From positions 1 to 64,000 of the forward strand of contig PHEW01000003.1 of the NCBI GenBank assembly GCA_002841315.1: a stretch of DNA of 64,000 bases. Reading direction: 5' to 3'. The stretch's first letter is position 1, and every line of letters begins with the position of its first letter. Below, piece after piece: positions 43,775 through 51,545 of this stretch. This DNA comes from Actinobacteria bacterium HGW-Actinobacteria-4. GTDB lineage: Bacteria > Actinomycetota > Actinomycetes > Actinomycetales > Demequinaceae. The notes under the pieces were generated by a model. The model searched no databases. It saw only the letters and a list, made by a program, of their open reading frames with translations, and was not told where the DNA came from. Position numbers and translations under genes: made by a program.

Positions 43775-44713
43775 TTAGTTGGGCGCCTGGTACATGAGCT
43801 CGCCGTCCAGGTACACGTTTCCTACGTCCACGGTGTAGAGCGTGACCTCGTCTGCCACCGCGAGTTCGCTTCGCGCGACTCGCACGTAGACCGACACTCG
43901 CACAGACTCGGGGTACGCGATCACGTCCGGCACCCACGACTGGCTTTCGGGGGTCACGCCCATGGTCACCGCGATGTCGTAGTAGTCGGAGACGGCGTGG
44001 GTGCTCGCGCCTCGCCGTGTGGCTCCTGCCGGGAACGGCTCTGAAGCGGAACTCAACATGCCGGGTTCAAAGATCTCCCACCTGCCGCGCGGTTGTTCCG
44101 CTGCCCACACGCTCGTCGTGTACTCGCCGTTGGGCCCTGTCTCGGTGGCTATCGGGCCGTCTGTGGTCCACGTGAGTTCGGTTCCCACTGCCAGGATGTC
44201 GAAGTCCCCGCCGCTGATGTTCGTGACCTCGTAGGTCACTGTTGATGTCTGCGCGGTCGAATCCAGATGCAGGTCCGCGCGAATCTCCAACAGTTCTGTG
44301 CCAGGTAGCACCATGTGGTCGCACTCCAAACTCATGGTGTGTTCGAACTGAATCGGGCTACCCGGGTAAATCGCGGGTTCCGTCACGCGTCCCAAATCCT
44401 CCCAGTTGCACCACGCGAACTGCTGCCCCTCGACACCGCCGCTCCACTGCACGCCTTCCCGGCTCAGCGCCTGCTCAAGCGAAGCGTCAGCCAGCGGTCC
44501 GGCGGGGGAGTCGATTGCGCCGATGCCATACGCGGTCATCGCGCCCAGCCCCACCACACCAGCAGTTCCCACGCCGGTCGCCACCGCGCGCGTGGCACGT
44601 CGGCGCTTAACCGGGCCCCGCAAGTGAGCAGTCCCTTGCGCCAGGCGTGACTCATCGAAGTGGGCCTCGCCCACGCGAACCAGGTCATCGAGTTCAAGAA
44701 GTCCCATGGTCAT
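43775..44713 (-). CDS. Sigma-linked membrane protein with unknown outer domain
   Basis: 312 residues. The N-terminal module (LVRVGEAHFDESRLAQGTAH, KRRRATRAVATG, then a TM helix to about residue 67) matches the other two sigma-linked proteins. The outer 245 residues have two Cys (FAWCNWEDL and LECDHMV, perhaps a disulfide) and alternating beta-strand patterns suggesting beta-sandwich domains. No catalytic motif is recognised. Its ATG overlaps the sigma stop by 4 bp. Confidence 0.75.
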   Translation of the reverse strand: MTMGLLELDDLVRVGEAHFDESRLAQGTAHLRGPVKRRRATRAVATGVGTAGVVGLGAMTAYGIGAIDSPAGPLADASLEQALSREGVQWSGGVEGQQFAWCNWEDLGRVTEPAIYPGSPIQFEHTMSLECDHMVLPGTELLEIRADLHLDSTAQTSTVTYEVTNISGGDFDILAVGTELTWTTDGPIATETGPNGEYTTSVWAAEQPRGRWEIFEPGMLSSASEPFPAGATRRGASTHAVSDYYDIAVTMGVTPESQSWVPDVIAYPESVRVSVYVRVARSELAVADEVTLYTVDVGNVYLDGELMYQAPN

Positions 44714-45267
44714 GCTTCCTTTCTGGTCACGACGGTCACGGAGATGTGGTCGTCGTCAGCGATGTCTTCTGCGCTGAGTCCAAGGTGGGCGGCGGCCTCG
44801 CCCAAGCGCGCCAGCCCGCTGTGGACGTACTTGCGGACCGTGCCGGGCGCGAGGCCAAGGTCATGGGCGATCTGCACCATGGACATGTCGTCGTAGAAGC
44901 GGAGCACCACGCACAGGCGCTCACGGGGTGGCAGTGAGAGCAGGGCGCGCTGGATGGCGAGGCGGGTGTCGATGGCGGCCGATGCATCGGGCAAGGCCGC
45001 GTCGGCGCTTACGTTGGTGTTTTCGCGGGTGTGGCGGGCCAGGCGGCGGTCGTCGAGGAACAGGGTGCGGATGGTCTTGTAGGTATAGGACTCGGCGGCT
45101 TCGATGCTGGTGAGGTTGCGCGAGCGCGAGAAGACCTTGATCAGGGCGGACTGGACCAGGTCGTCGGCGTCTTGCGTGGAGCCGGTGAGCATGTAGGCGT
45201 AACCAAAGAGGCGGCGGCCGCGTTCGCGGACAAGCGTCTCCATCAGGTGGGGCCAAGTGGCTGCCAT
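44710..45267 (-). CDS. ECF sigma factor, SigE-type (third of three)
   Basis: 185 residues. Region 2 LFGYAYMLTGSTQDADDLVQSALIKVF and region 4 LPPRERLCVVLRFYDDMSMVQIAHDLGL. Tail DDHISVTVVTRKEA matches the tails of the other two sigma factors. Start ATG 45267 with GGAAGGGA; a longer frame to 45456 is rejected. It shares the TCATGA block upstream (45293-45298) but not the AAC-N16-CTAGC element, so its promoter has diverged. Confidence 0.9.
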   Translation of the reverse strand: MAATWPHLMETLVRERGRRLFGYAYMLTGSTQDADDLVQSALIKVFSRSRNLTSIEAAESYTYKTIRTLFLDDRRLARHTRENTNVSADAALPDASAAIDTRLAIQRALLSLPPRERLCVVLRFYDDMSMVQIAHDLGLAPGTVRKYVHSGLARLGEAAAHLGLSAEDIADDDHISVTVVTRKEA

Positions 45268-45407
45268 GCGCGTCCCTTCCGGTGCAAGCGTGTCATGAGA
45301 GAGGACGTGGTGGGGTGGCCGGAACGTGGGGGCGGGCTGCGGCGAGTTTTCCACAGATTGCGTGCTGGAGGTGCAAAAGGGATGTAATGCCCGGTAACCT
45401 CGTGCGC

Positions 45408-46016
45408 ATGCAAACGCGACGAGTGCTTTCTTTGGTGTTAGCGGCGGCCGGTGCAATGGTCATGACGGGGTGCACGGGGGAGCCCGCGCCGATTGTGACC
45501 GAGACGCCCGTGCCTACCTTGAGCCCTGGGGCTACGGTGGCGCCGAGCCCCTCGCCCGGTGAAGGCGGGCCGCTCAGGGATGAGGAACTGTTGGCGATCC
45601 TGCCGCCTGGCGCCGAGCGTGACGATGTTCAAGGTGCCGTCGTGACGGCGCACTTTTTTGTTGAGCTGTTTCCGGAAGTGGCTCGGACTGCTGAGTTTGA
45701 GGTGTGGGATGCGCTGTCGTTGCCGGGGTGCGATTTCTGCGCGAACGTACGCTCGCGCGCATTGTCCGACGTCGAACTTGGAATTGCGGTGCGCGGTGGC
45801 GACGTGGAACTCGTCGAAGGTACTACCGAGACGGTCCCGCAGGACGACGAAGCGCTACTTGTAGCTGTAGTGGTTTCTGAAGCGGACCTGTTTGTTACGG
45901 AGCCCGGCCAGGCGGAACGCCTCGCTGTCGCGGGCGCTGACGTTCGCTTCTTGGTGCTGGTGCGGTACGACGGGTCTGCATGGCGAGTCGTCGATGTTGA
46001 GGCGAACAGGATCTAG
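45408..46016 (+). CDS. Lipoprotein, DUF6318-like
   Basis: 202 residues. Signal peptide with lipobox VMTGCTG, a Pro/Thr/Ser linker, then a domain with HFFVELFPEVARTAEFEVWDALSLPGCDFC typical of actinobacterial DUF6318 lipoproteins; the paired Cys in GCDFC is conserved. ATG is 7 bases after TAACCT (45395-45400); the longer frame from 45282 is rejected. In an operon with the secreted protein gene 3 bp downstream. Confidence 0.85.
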   Translation: MQTRRVLSLVLAAAGAMVMTGCTGEPAPIVTETPVPTLSPGATVAPSPSPGEGGPLRDEELLAILPPGAERDDVQGAVVTAHFFVELFPEVARTAEFEVWDALSLPGCDFCANVRSRALSDVELGIAVRGGDVELVEGTTETVPQDDEALLVAVVVSEADLFVTEPGQAERLAVAGADVRFLVLVRYDGSAWRVVDVEANRI

Positions 46017-46019
46017 CGA

Positions 46020-46913
46020 ATGACCAGCCTTCGCCCAGCCCTCGTTCTCGCGGTTGCATTCACGATTATCACTGTAGGCGCTCAGGAGGCTACCGCGCAC
46101 GACCATGATCGAGGTGCCGTTGGGTCAACCAGCGGCAACTCCTACCTCGTCGATGTGTATCAAGGTGCAATCGGCCCCGGTTCCGGCTTGCCGGCCGGAG
46201 GCTCCGGCGACGGCATCCAGCGCGAGTTCGTTCAAGCCCCCTTCTGCCACTCAGGCCAGTACCGCTACGACATCACGCCCGTGTGCCTGTGGGGAGACCC
46301 CATCGTGGAGACATGCATTGACGGCAGCCAGGCGCTCGATCCTCTCTGGATGCGCCAGCGCCAGGCGAGCGGCGCCTGGGGTACATGGCGCGCGATTACC
46401 TGGTACTACTGCCCCAATGATTCCGCGCTCGAGGCCGCGATCCTCAACGCCTGGACCAGCCTCACCCCCACACCGCCGGAGATCAACGTCAATCCCGACC
46501 AAGGCTGGGTTTACGCGTCCGTGCCCACTGTGTTCTACGTGGAGCGCAGTCCGATCATCCACCAGACCACGCTGTTGGGCGCCAACGTGCGCATCCGCGC
46601 CACCCATCACAACTACAGCTGGACCTGGGGCAATGGCACCAGCACGGTCACCAGCAACCCCGGCAGGCCGTACCCCAACCAGACACTCACCCACACGTAC
46701 CTCCACTTCGAAGGCGACGTCGTGGTGCGCCTCACCACCTCCTGGAATGGCGAGTACTCCATTAACGGCGGCAACTGGGTCGCGATATCGGGCAACATCT
46801 TCACCCCATCCACCCCGCTACCGCTCACCGTCCACAACCCTCACTCGCACCTGGTGGACTGCGACATCAACGGCAACTGCACCTCCGGTCACGCCGGCCC
46901 AGCCTCGAACTGA
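46020..46913 (+). CDS. Secreted PKD-like protein of unknown function
   Basis: 297 residues. Signal peptide (cleavage near AQEATA-HDH), a His/Asp start to the mature chain, two Cys pairs in the first third, and a C-terminal PKD/Ig-like region (HNYSWTWGNGTSTV to THTYLHFEGDVVVRL). No catalytic motif. Such proteins are usually co-encoded with DUF6318 lipoproteins in surface or pilus-like loci; no pilus genes are in view. Confidence 0.75.
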   Translation: MTSLRPALVLAVAFTIITVGAQEATAHDHDRGAVGSTSGNSYLVDVYQGAIGPGSGLPAGGSGDGIQREFVQAPFCHSGQYRYDITPVCLWGDPIVETCIDGSQALDPLWMRQRQASGAWGTWRAITWYYCPNDSALEAAILNAWTSLTPTPPEINVNPDQGWVYASVPTVFYVERSPIIHQTTLLGANVRIRATHHNYSWTWGNGTSTVTSNPGRPYPNQTLTHTYLHFEGDVVVRLTTSWNGEYSINGGNWVAISGNIFTPSTPLPLTVHNPHSHLVDCDINGNCTSGHAGPASN

Positions 46914-46930
46914 TACCACATTGGTATCAT
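46911..46930. promoter_or_regulatory. Operator-promoter of the RHH/Doc pair
   Basis: TGATACCA-CAT-TGGTATCA (46911-46929) is a perfect 8 bp inverted repeat. Its right arm contains the -10 box TATCAT (46925-46930), 6 bases before the antitoxin ATG, and its left arm contains the stop codon of the preceding gene. A ribbon-helix-helix antitoxin dimer bound here would block the promoter. Confidence 0.75.
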
Positions 46931-46936
46931 CGAGGA

Positions 46937-47143
46937 ATGGCTATGACACTACGCACTACTCCTGAGGCAGAGGCGGCGCTCGCGGACCTGGCGCGCGCAC
47001 AAGGCATCTCCAAGAACGAGGCAGTCCTGCGCGCGATCATCCGCGATCGCGAACGGATTCAGTTGGATGCTGACGTCGAGACCGCCTACCAAGAAGTCAG
47101 CACCGAATACCGCGAAGCGCTTGACCGCCTCGGCTCGGTCTGA
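46937..47143 (+). CDS. Ribbon-helix-helix antitoxin
   Basis: 68 residues: MAMTLRTTPEAEAALADLARAQ forms the RHH beta strand and first helix, then GISKNEAVLRAII, then an acidic C-terminal helix to neutralise the toxin. The ATG at 46937 fits the leaderless -10 box. Its stop overlaps the toxin ATG by one base. Pairing of an RHH antitoxin with Doc is non-canonical (Phd is usual). Confidence 0.8.
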   Translation: MAMTLRTTPEAEAALADLARAQGISKNEAVLRAIIRDRERIQLDADVETAYQEVSTEYREALDRLGSV

Positions 47144-47532
47144 TGGCACCAAGCATTCGGTACCTCGAGATGAGGCACGTCGAGTTCGTCATGGAACGCG
47201 AGGGAACTGGCCCCATCCGGGACGCGGGCCTGGTCGAGTCCGCGCTCTTTCGCCCCAGCACCACTGTCATGGGCGCCGACGCCTACCCGAGCATCGGTGA
47301 GAAAGCCGCCGCGCTCCTCCACTCGCTCTGTCTCAACCACCCACTGGTGGACGGGAACAAACGCCTGGCCGCAGCATCGGCGCTCATCCTTCTTCAGATC
47401 AACGGCCACCGCGCGAGCCTCACCAACGATGAGCTTTTCGCGCTGACCATGGGCGTGGCAAGCGGCACGATGCGCGATGTGCCCACTATCGCGACCCGAC
47501 TGAACGTGGTCCCGCGCGCCAGCGCACCTTGA
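47143..47532 (+). CDS. doc: Doc-type toxin (Fic fold)
   Basis: 129 residues. The Doc signature HPLVDGNKRLAAASALI lies near residues 66-82, with the catalytic His and the anion-binding GNKR. Doc phosphorylates elongation factor Tu and so stops translation. Residues are intact, so it is probably active. Translation is coupled to the antitoxin by the TGATG junction. Confidence 0.88.
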   Translation: MAPSIRYLEMRHVEFVMEREGTGPIRDAGLVESALFRPSTTVMGADAYPSIGEKAAALLHSLCLNHPLVDGNKRLAAASALILLQINGHRASLTNDELFALTMGVASGTMRDVPTIATRLNVVPRASAP

Positions 47533-47578
47533 GGTCTACGATTTGCGTAGAGCGCAGCGAGGTGCGGGGAGGCATGAG

Positions 47579-48433
47579 ATGCGAGTTCACCACAGCGGTC
47601 GTACAGCCCTGGTAAGGATTGCCTACACCGCCGCCATTGCCACGCTGCTCGCCTCCTGCGGACTGGTCAGCCAGCTGGACCCCGCCTTCGAGGGTGCCAA
47701 GGAAGATGCCGACGCCCTCGGAAACGCAATTGCGGAGCACGTCGAGAGAGCCGGCGCGCTACCAAGGATTGCGTCCACCGTCATCGAAGACGCGGACGGC
47801 TGGCCCGTGTGGGGTCCCGAGTGGCGCGTCGAGCTCACCACGTTCCCGCGCTCCGAGCCCAGCGAGGGCCGCCTGTTCAATCTGGTTGGCACTGCCGACG
47901 CCTGGTGCGTGGAGACCGCCTACTTCCCGGCATCACGGCCGGACGACGCGGCACCGACTGCGTGGGTGTCCGTCTCCGGCACGGGCGCAGATCATCAAGA
48001 CCCCAAGGCTGGCCGCTGCGACAGCTCGTTGTCGATCATGCTCACGCCGGCACCCACCGGGGTCTACGCCCCAGGCACCGTCATTGACGTCCTTGAAGCT
48101 TCAGCGGGAACGTGCGTGGTCGATCCTTTCGAGGGCAACGCCGCAGCAGGTGTGGTCGATGAAACGGGGCGAGTCGAAGTCCTGGAATGCAACGAGCCGC
48201 ACCGATTCGAGATCTATGCCCTGGGCGCGGACCTCGTCACGGACCTCGAGGATCCAAGGAGCGATCCTTGTGGTGTGGCGTTCACGAGTTATGTAGGCGT
48301 CCCGCCATCCTTGTCGAGCTTCACCCAAGAGTCCATCCGCCCTGGCCCTGGAGAATCTGACTTCGCTTGCATCCTTTACCACTACGGCGAGGACTATCCG
48401 CTAGTGGGAACCGCCCGCGAAAGCTGGCGGTAA
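47579..48433 (+). CDS. Lipoprotein with septum-formation-like domain
   Basis: 284 residues. Lipobox LLASCGL, then two domains. The C-terminal one (about residues 180-280) has the pattern VLECNEPHRFEIYAL, DPCGVAF, YVGVPPS and FACILYHY found in actinobacterial septum-formation proteins (PF13845-like), with four Cys that may form two disulfides. ATG at 47579 has GGGGAGG upstream. Not obviously linked to the Doc pair 46 bp earlier. Confidence 0.72.
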   Translation: MRVHHSGRTALVRIAYTAAIATLLASCGLVSQLDPAFEGAKEDADALGNAIAEHVERAGALPRIASTVIEDADGWPVWGPEWRVELTTFPRSEPSEGRLFNLVGTADAWCVETAYFPASRPDDAAPTAWVSVSGTGADHQDPKAGRCDSSLSIMLTPAPTGVYAPGTVIDVLEASAGTCVVDPFEGNAAAGVVDETGRVEVLECNEPHRFEIYALGADLVTDLEDPRSDPCGVAFTSYVGVPPSLSSFTQESIRPGPGESDFACILYHYGEDYPLVGTARESWR

Positions 48434-48482
48434 ACGCCTGCGACGTAGCCACAGCATCGGCGCTTATGCCACAATGTTCCCA

Positions 48483-48509
48483 ATGAGCACCGCAATCATC
48501 ATTCTGTAG
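48483..48509 (+). CDS. cimA leader peptide (attenuation)
   Basis: An eight-codon frame, M-S-T-A-I-I-I-L, with ATC ATC ATT CTG just before the stop. Three successive isoleucine codons upstream of a gene committed to isoleucine synthesis, followed by paired stems and a T-run, indicate ribosome-mediated attenuation by tRNA-Ile charge. A -10-like CACAAT lies 7 bases before the ATG. Confidence 0.8.
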   Translation: MSTAIIIL

Positions 48510-48565
48510 CGCGTCGCACGCACCACCGCCGACGCGCAGCCTCCCGCACCCTGGGGGGCTTTTTT
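48509..48565 (+). terminator. cimA attenuator
   Basis: Stem 1: GCGCGTCG (48509-48516) / CGACGCGC (48530-48537), beginning at the leader stop codon. Stem 2, immediately adjacent: AGCCTCCC (48538-48545) / GGGGGGCT (48553-48560) followed by T residues to 48565, a rho-independent terminator. A ribosome stalled on the Ile codons would cover the 5' arm of stem 1. The alternative antiterminator pairing is not obvious by eye. Confidence 0.72.
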
Positions 48566-48605
48566 GTTGGAACAATGGATTCGGCCCCCGCCCTTGGAGG
48601 AGAAC

Positions 48606-50201
48606 ATGACCGATCTCACCGTTGAGGTCTACGACACCACCCTGCGCGACGGCGCGCAACAAGAAGGCATGAACCTTTCTGTTGCGGACAAGATGGCCAT
48701 TGCGCCCCTGCTTGACGAGCTGGGCGTGGGCATCATCGAGGGCGGCTGGCCCGGCGCCGTCCCCAAGGACACCGAGTTCTTCCAGTTGGTCCACAAGGAG
48801 CTCAGCTTCAAGAACGCTCAGTTCGCAGCGTTTGGCATGAGCCGGCGCGGCGACACCGCCGCCGCAGCGGACCCCCAGGTGCGGGCGCTGCTTGACTCCG
48901 AGGCGCCCATCATCACGCTGGTCTGCAAGACCGACATTCGCCACGTTGAGCGGGCCCTACGCGTCAGTGGCGACGAGAACCTCGCCATGATCGAAGAGAC
49001 CGTCGCGTTCCTGGTGGGCGAGGGGCGCCGCGTGATCCTGGACGCCGAGCACTTCTTTGACGGCTACAACTTTGACCCCGAGTACGCGGTCAGGGCGCTC
49101 CTGGCGGCCGAGGCCGGGGGAGCGGACACCCTGGTGCTGTGCGACACGAACGGCGGCATGCTGCCCGACGACGTCGCCACGATCGTCACCGCGGTGGGCG
49201 CGCGCACCACCTCGCAGTTGGGAATGCACGCCCACAACGATTCGGGCTGCGCAGTCGCCAACTCCATGGCTGCGGTGGCCGCAGGCGCGACCCACCTGCA
49301 GGGCTGCGTCAACGGCTATGGCGAGCGCACCGGCAACGCGGACCTCATCGCGGTGGTCGCTAACCTCGAGATCAAGAAGGGCATGCGCGCGCTCAAGAAC
49401 CACGGTCTCCAAGAGGCCACGCGCATCGCGCATGCGATCGCGGAAATCACCAACATCGCGCCCTTCGCGCGTCAGCCATACGTTGGCGCCTCCGCGTTCG
49501 CGCACAAGGCCGGCCTGCACGCCTCCGCGATCAAGGTGGACCCGGATCTCTACCAGCACACCGACCCCTCCCTGGTGGGCAACGACATGCGCATGCTGGT
49601 CTCGGAAATGGCCGGGCGCGCGTCCATCGAGCTCAAGGGCAAGGAGTTGGGCTTTGACCTGTCCGGCCAGGGCGAACTGCTGGGCCGCGTGACCGAACGC
49701 GTCAAGCACGCCGAGGCCGCTGGCTACACCTTCGATGCGGCCGATGCTTCGTTTGACTTGCTCTTGCGCGACGAGTTGGGCGAGGCGCCCAAGTTCTGGC
49801 ACACCGAGAGCTGGCGCGTCATGGTCGAGACCGAGCCCGGGGACGTCACCAAGGCCGACGCCGAGGCGATCGTCAAGCTTGAGGTGGGCGGAGAGCGGCT
49901 GGTCTTCACTGGGGAGGGCAACGGACCCGTCAACGCGCTTGACCACGCACTGCGTCAGGCGCTCGTCTCTGTCTATCCGGAAATCGAGCAGTTCGAGCTC
50001 ACCGACTTCAAGGTGCGAATTGTGGACGCGAGCCACGGCACCGACGCCGTGACGCGCGTGCTGATCACCACCACCAACATGGAGCACGGCGGCATGTGGC
50101 GCACGGTGGGAGTAGGCCCGAACATCATCGAGGCCTCGTGGGAGGCACTCGTGGATGCCCTGGTCTACGGCCTGCTGAAGGCTGGCGTCACCGCGAAGTA
50201 G
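48606..50201 (+). CDS. cimA: (R)-citramalate synthase
   Basis: 531 residues, DRE-TIM metallolyase. Opening motif VEVYDTTLRDGAQQEGMNLS, metal-binding His pair in LGMHAHNDSGCAVANS, and GGWPGAVPKDTEFF plus AHKAGLHASAIKVDP, which are typical of CimA rather than LeuA. C-terminal LeuA-type regulatory domain from about residue 385. It joins pyruvate and acetyl-CoA for the threonine-independent route to 2-oxobutyrate and isoleucine. TTGGAGGAGAAC precedes the ATG at 48606. The Ile-rich leader supports the assignment independently. Confidence 0.92.
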   Translation: MTDLTVEVYDTTLRDGAQQEGMNLSVADKMAIAPLLDELGVGIIEGGWPGAVPKDTEFFQLVHKELSFKNAQFAAFGMSRRGDTAAAADPQVRALLDSEAPIITLVCKTDIRHVERALRVSGDENLAMIEETVAFLVGEGRRVILDAEHFFDGYNFDPEYAVRALLAAEAGGADTLVLCDTNGGMLPDDVATIVTAVGARTTSQLGMHAHNDSGCAVANSMAAVAAGATHLQGCVNGYGERTGNADLIAVVANLEIKKGMRALKNHGLQEATRIAHAIAEITNIAPFARQPYVGASAFAHKAGLHASAIKVDPDLYQHTDPSLVGNDMRMLVSEMAGRASIELKGKELGFDLSGQGELLGRVTERVKHAEAAGYTFDAADASFDLLLRDELGEAPKFWHTESWRVMVETEPGDVTKADAEAIVKLEVGGERLVFTGEGNGPVNALDHALRQALVSVYPEIEQFELTDFKVRIVDASHGTDAVTRVLITTTNMEHGGMWRTVGVGPNIIEASWEALVDALVYGLLKAGVTAK

Positions 50202-50233
50202 CGTTCCGCCACCAGTGCGCGGTCTTGCATGAG

Positions 50234-50261
50234 TTGTGTACACAAGGTAATATTTGTACAC
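50234..50261. promoter_or_regulatory. Operator-promoter of the YefM/RelE-type pair
   Basis: TTGTGTACACAA (50234-50245) is a perfect palindrome. A second TGTACA (50255-50260) lies one to two helical turns on, and the -10-like TAATAT (50248-50253) sits between them, 8 bases before the GTG. TGTACA-centred double sites are the known style of YefM/Phd operators. Confidence 0.7.
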
Positions 50262-50522
50262 GTGAGCACCATCGACGTCTACATGCCCGCGCGTGAGTTC
50301 CGGATCGAACTCGCGGACGTTGTCAACCGTGTGGGCTACTCTCACCAACGCGTGGCCATCACGCGCCACGGTAAGGTCGCAGCGGTCTTGATCGGCCCAG
50401 ACGACCTGGCTCTACTCGAGCAACTCGAGATGGCGCGGGATGTCGAGGAGTATCGTGCCGCAAAGGCCGCCGACGATGGGGACCGGATCCCCCTCGAGGA
50501 CCTCGAGAAGGAACTCGCTTAG
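50262..50522 (+). CDS. Phd/YefM-family antitoxin
   Basis: 86 residues. N-terminal Phd/YefM fold (MPAREFRIELADVVNRV, VAITRHGKVAAVLIGPDDL) and a C-terminal acidic helix (EYRAAKAADDGDRIP). GTG at 50262 is placed right after the operator; the longer frame from 50229 crosses it. The toxin gene starts 3 bp downstream. Confidence 0.85.
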   Translation: MSTIDVYMPAREFRIELADVVNRVGYSHQRVAITRHGKVAAVLIGPDDLALLEQLEMARDVEEYRAAKAADDGDRIPLEDLEKELA

Positions 50523-50525
50523 CGC

Positions 50526-50783
50526 GTGTACCGGGTCGAGTTCACGCGGGCAGCCGCAAAGCAGCTGCGAAAGCTGCCCGTTGCCGATGCCTCGCGCGTC
50601 TTGGAGGCATTCCGCAAACTTGCGACGGTTCCCAGGCCGCGCGGGTCAACAAGACTCGCGGGCGAGCAATCCGCTTGGCGGATCCGAGTCGGCAACTACA
50701 GGGTGATCTATGACGTTCTCGACGTTCACTTGGTGGTGACAATTGTCCGCATCGGCCACCGCCGAGACGTCTACAGGCGCTAG
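50526..50783 (+). CDS. RelE/ParE-family toxin
   Basis: 85 residues: MYRVEFTRAAAKQLRKLP, GEQSAWRIRVGNYRVIYDV and VRIGHRRDVYRR are the standard RelE segments, with the basic residues and final Tyr used in ribosome-dependent mRNA cleavage. GTG start. Its 3' end overlaps the converging VIT-family gene by 4 bp. Confidence 0.88.
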   Translation: MYRVEFTRAAAKQLRKLPVADASRVLEAFRKLATVPRPRGSTRLAGEQSAWRIRVGNYRVIYDVLDVHLVVTIVRIGHRRDVYRR

Positions 50784-51499
50784 AGGTGCATGCCCACCAG
50801 GGTGCCGATGCCGTAGGTGATCGACATGGCGAGCGAGCCACCAATGAGGTTGCGCGCGATCGCCCGGAGCTTGCCAGCGTGACCCAACCGCGCGGACGCC
50901 CACCCGGTGAGTGCGAGCGCGATCAGCACGGTGACGAACGTCAGGGGCACCCGCACGGTCGCTGAGGTGTACAGGATGGTAACCACGGGCGCGAGACCGC
51001 CAAGCGTGAACGCGACCATCGACGCGAATCCGGCTTGTACAGGACTCACAAGTTCCTCGGGGTCAATCCCCAAGTGAGCTCGTGCATGAGCCGCCAACGG
51101 ATCGTGCGCCGTCTGCTGCTTCGCCGCAGCCATCGCCGTCTTCTTGTCCATGCCGGTTTCCATGTGGAGAGCGGCGAGTTGCTCAAGCTCCCAGTCTGGC
51201 CGGTCCGCGTGCCACTTGCGCTCGCGAGCCAACTGGGCCTCTTCAGCGTCGCGCTGGCTCGACACCGATACATACTCGCCCACAGCCATCGAGAGAGCGC
51301 CTGCGGCAAGGCCAGCGAGGCCAGCGACCAAGATCTCGGGCCGGTCCGCTGCGGCTGCCACACCGATCACCAGCGCAGCCATCGAGACGATGCCGTCGTT
51401 CGCTCCCAGCACACCGGCGCGGAGCCAGTTCTTGCGGCTTGTGACCTTGGCCTCGTCGGGACCCTCCTCCCAAGGAGGGGTCTCGCTGAATTCGCTCAT
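50780..51499 (-). CDS. VIT1/CCC1-family metal transporter
   Basis: 239 residues with about five TM helices. N-terminal LRAGVLGANDGIVSMAALVIGVA and GALSMAVGEYVSVSSQRDAEEAQ are the VIT1/CCC1 signatures, followed by the cytoplasmic Glu/Met-rich metal-binding helices (EREKWHAD-like region; HMETGMDKKTAMAAAK). It moves Fe(II) or Mn(II) out of the cytoplasm. No sensor gene is adjacent. Confidence 0.9.
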   Translation of the reverse strand: MSEFSETPPWEEGPDEAKVTSRKNWLRAGVLGANDGIVSMAALVIGVAAAADRPEILVAGLAGLAAGALSMAVGEYVSVSSQRDAEEAQLARERKWHADRPDWELEQLAALHMETGMDKKTAMAAAKQQTAHDPLAAHARAHLGIDPEELVSPVQAGFASMVAFTLGGLAPVVTILYTSATVRVPLTFVTVLIALALTGWASARLGHAGKLRAIARNLIGGSLAMSITYGIGTLVGMHL

Positions 51500-51545
51500 G
51501 CGCTCAGGCTAGACGGCGCAGGTCCCGCTCGCTAGCAAGGCGACC

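Noticed and set aside
48957-50369. 470-codon frame opposite cimA
   Set aside because: Shadow of the cimA codon pattern; no recognisable domain.
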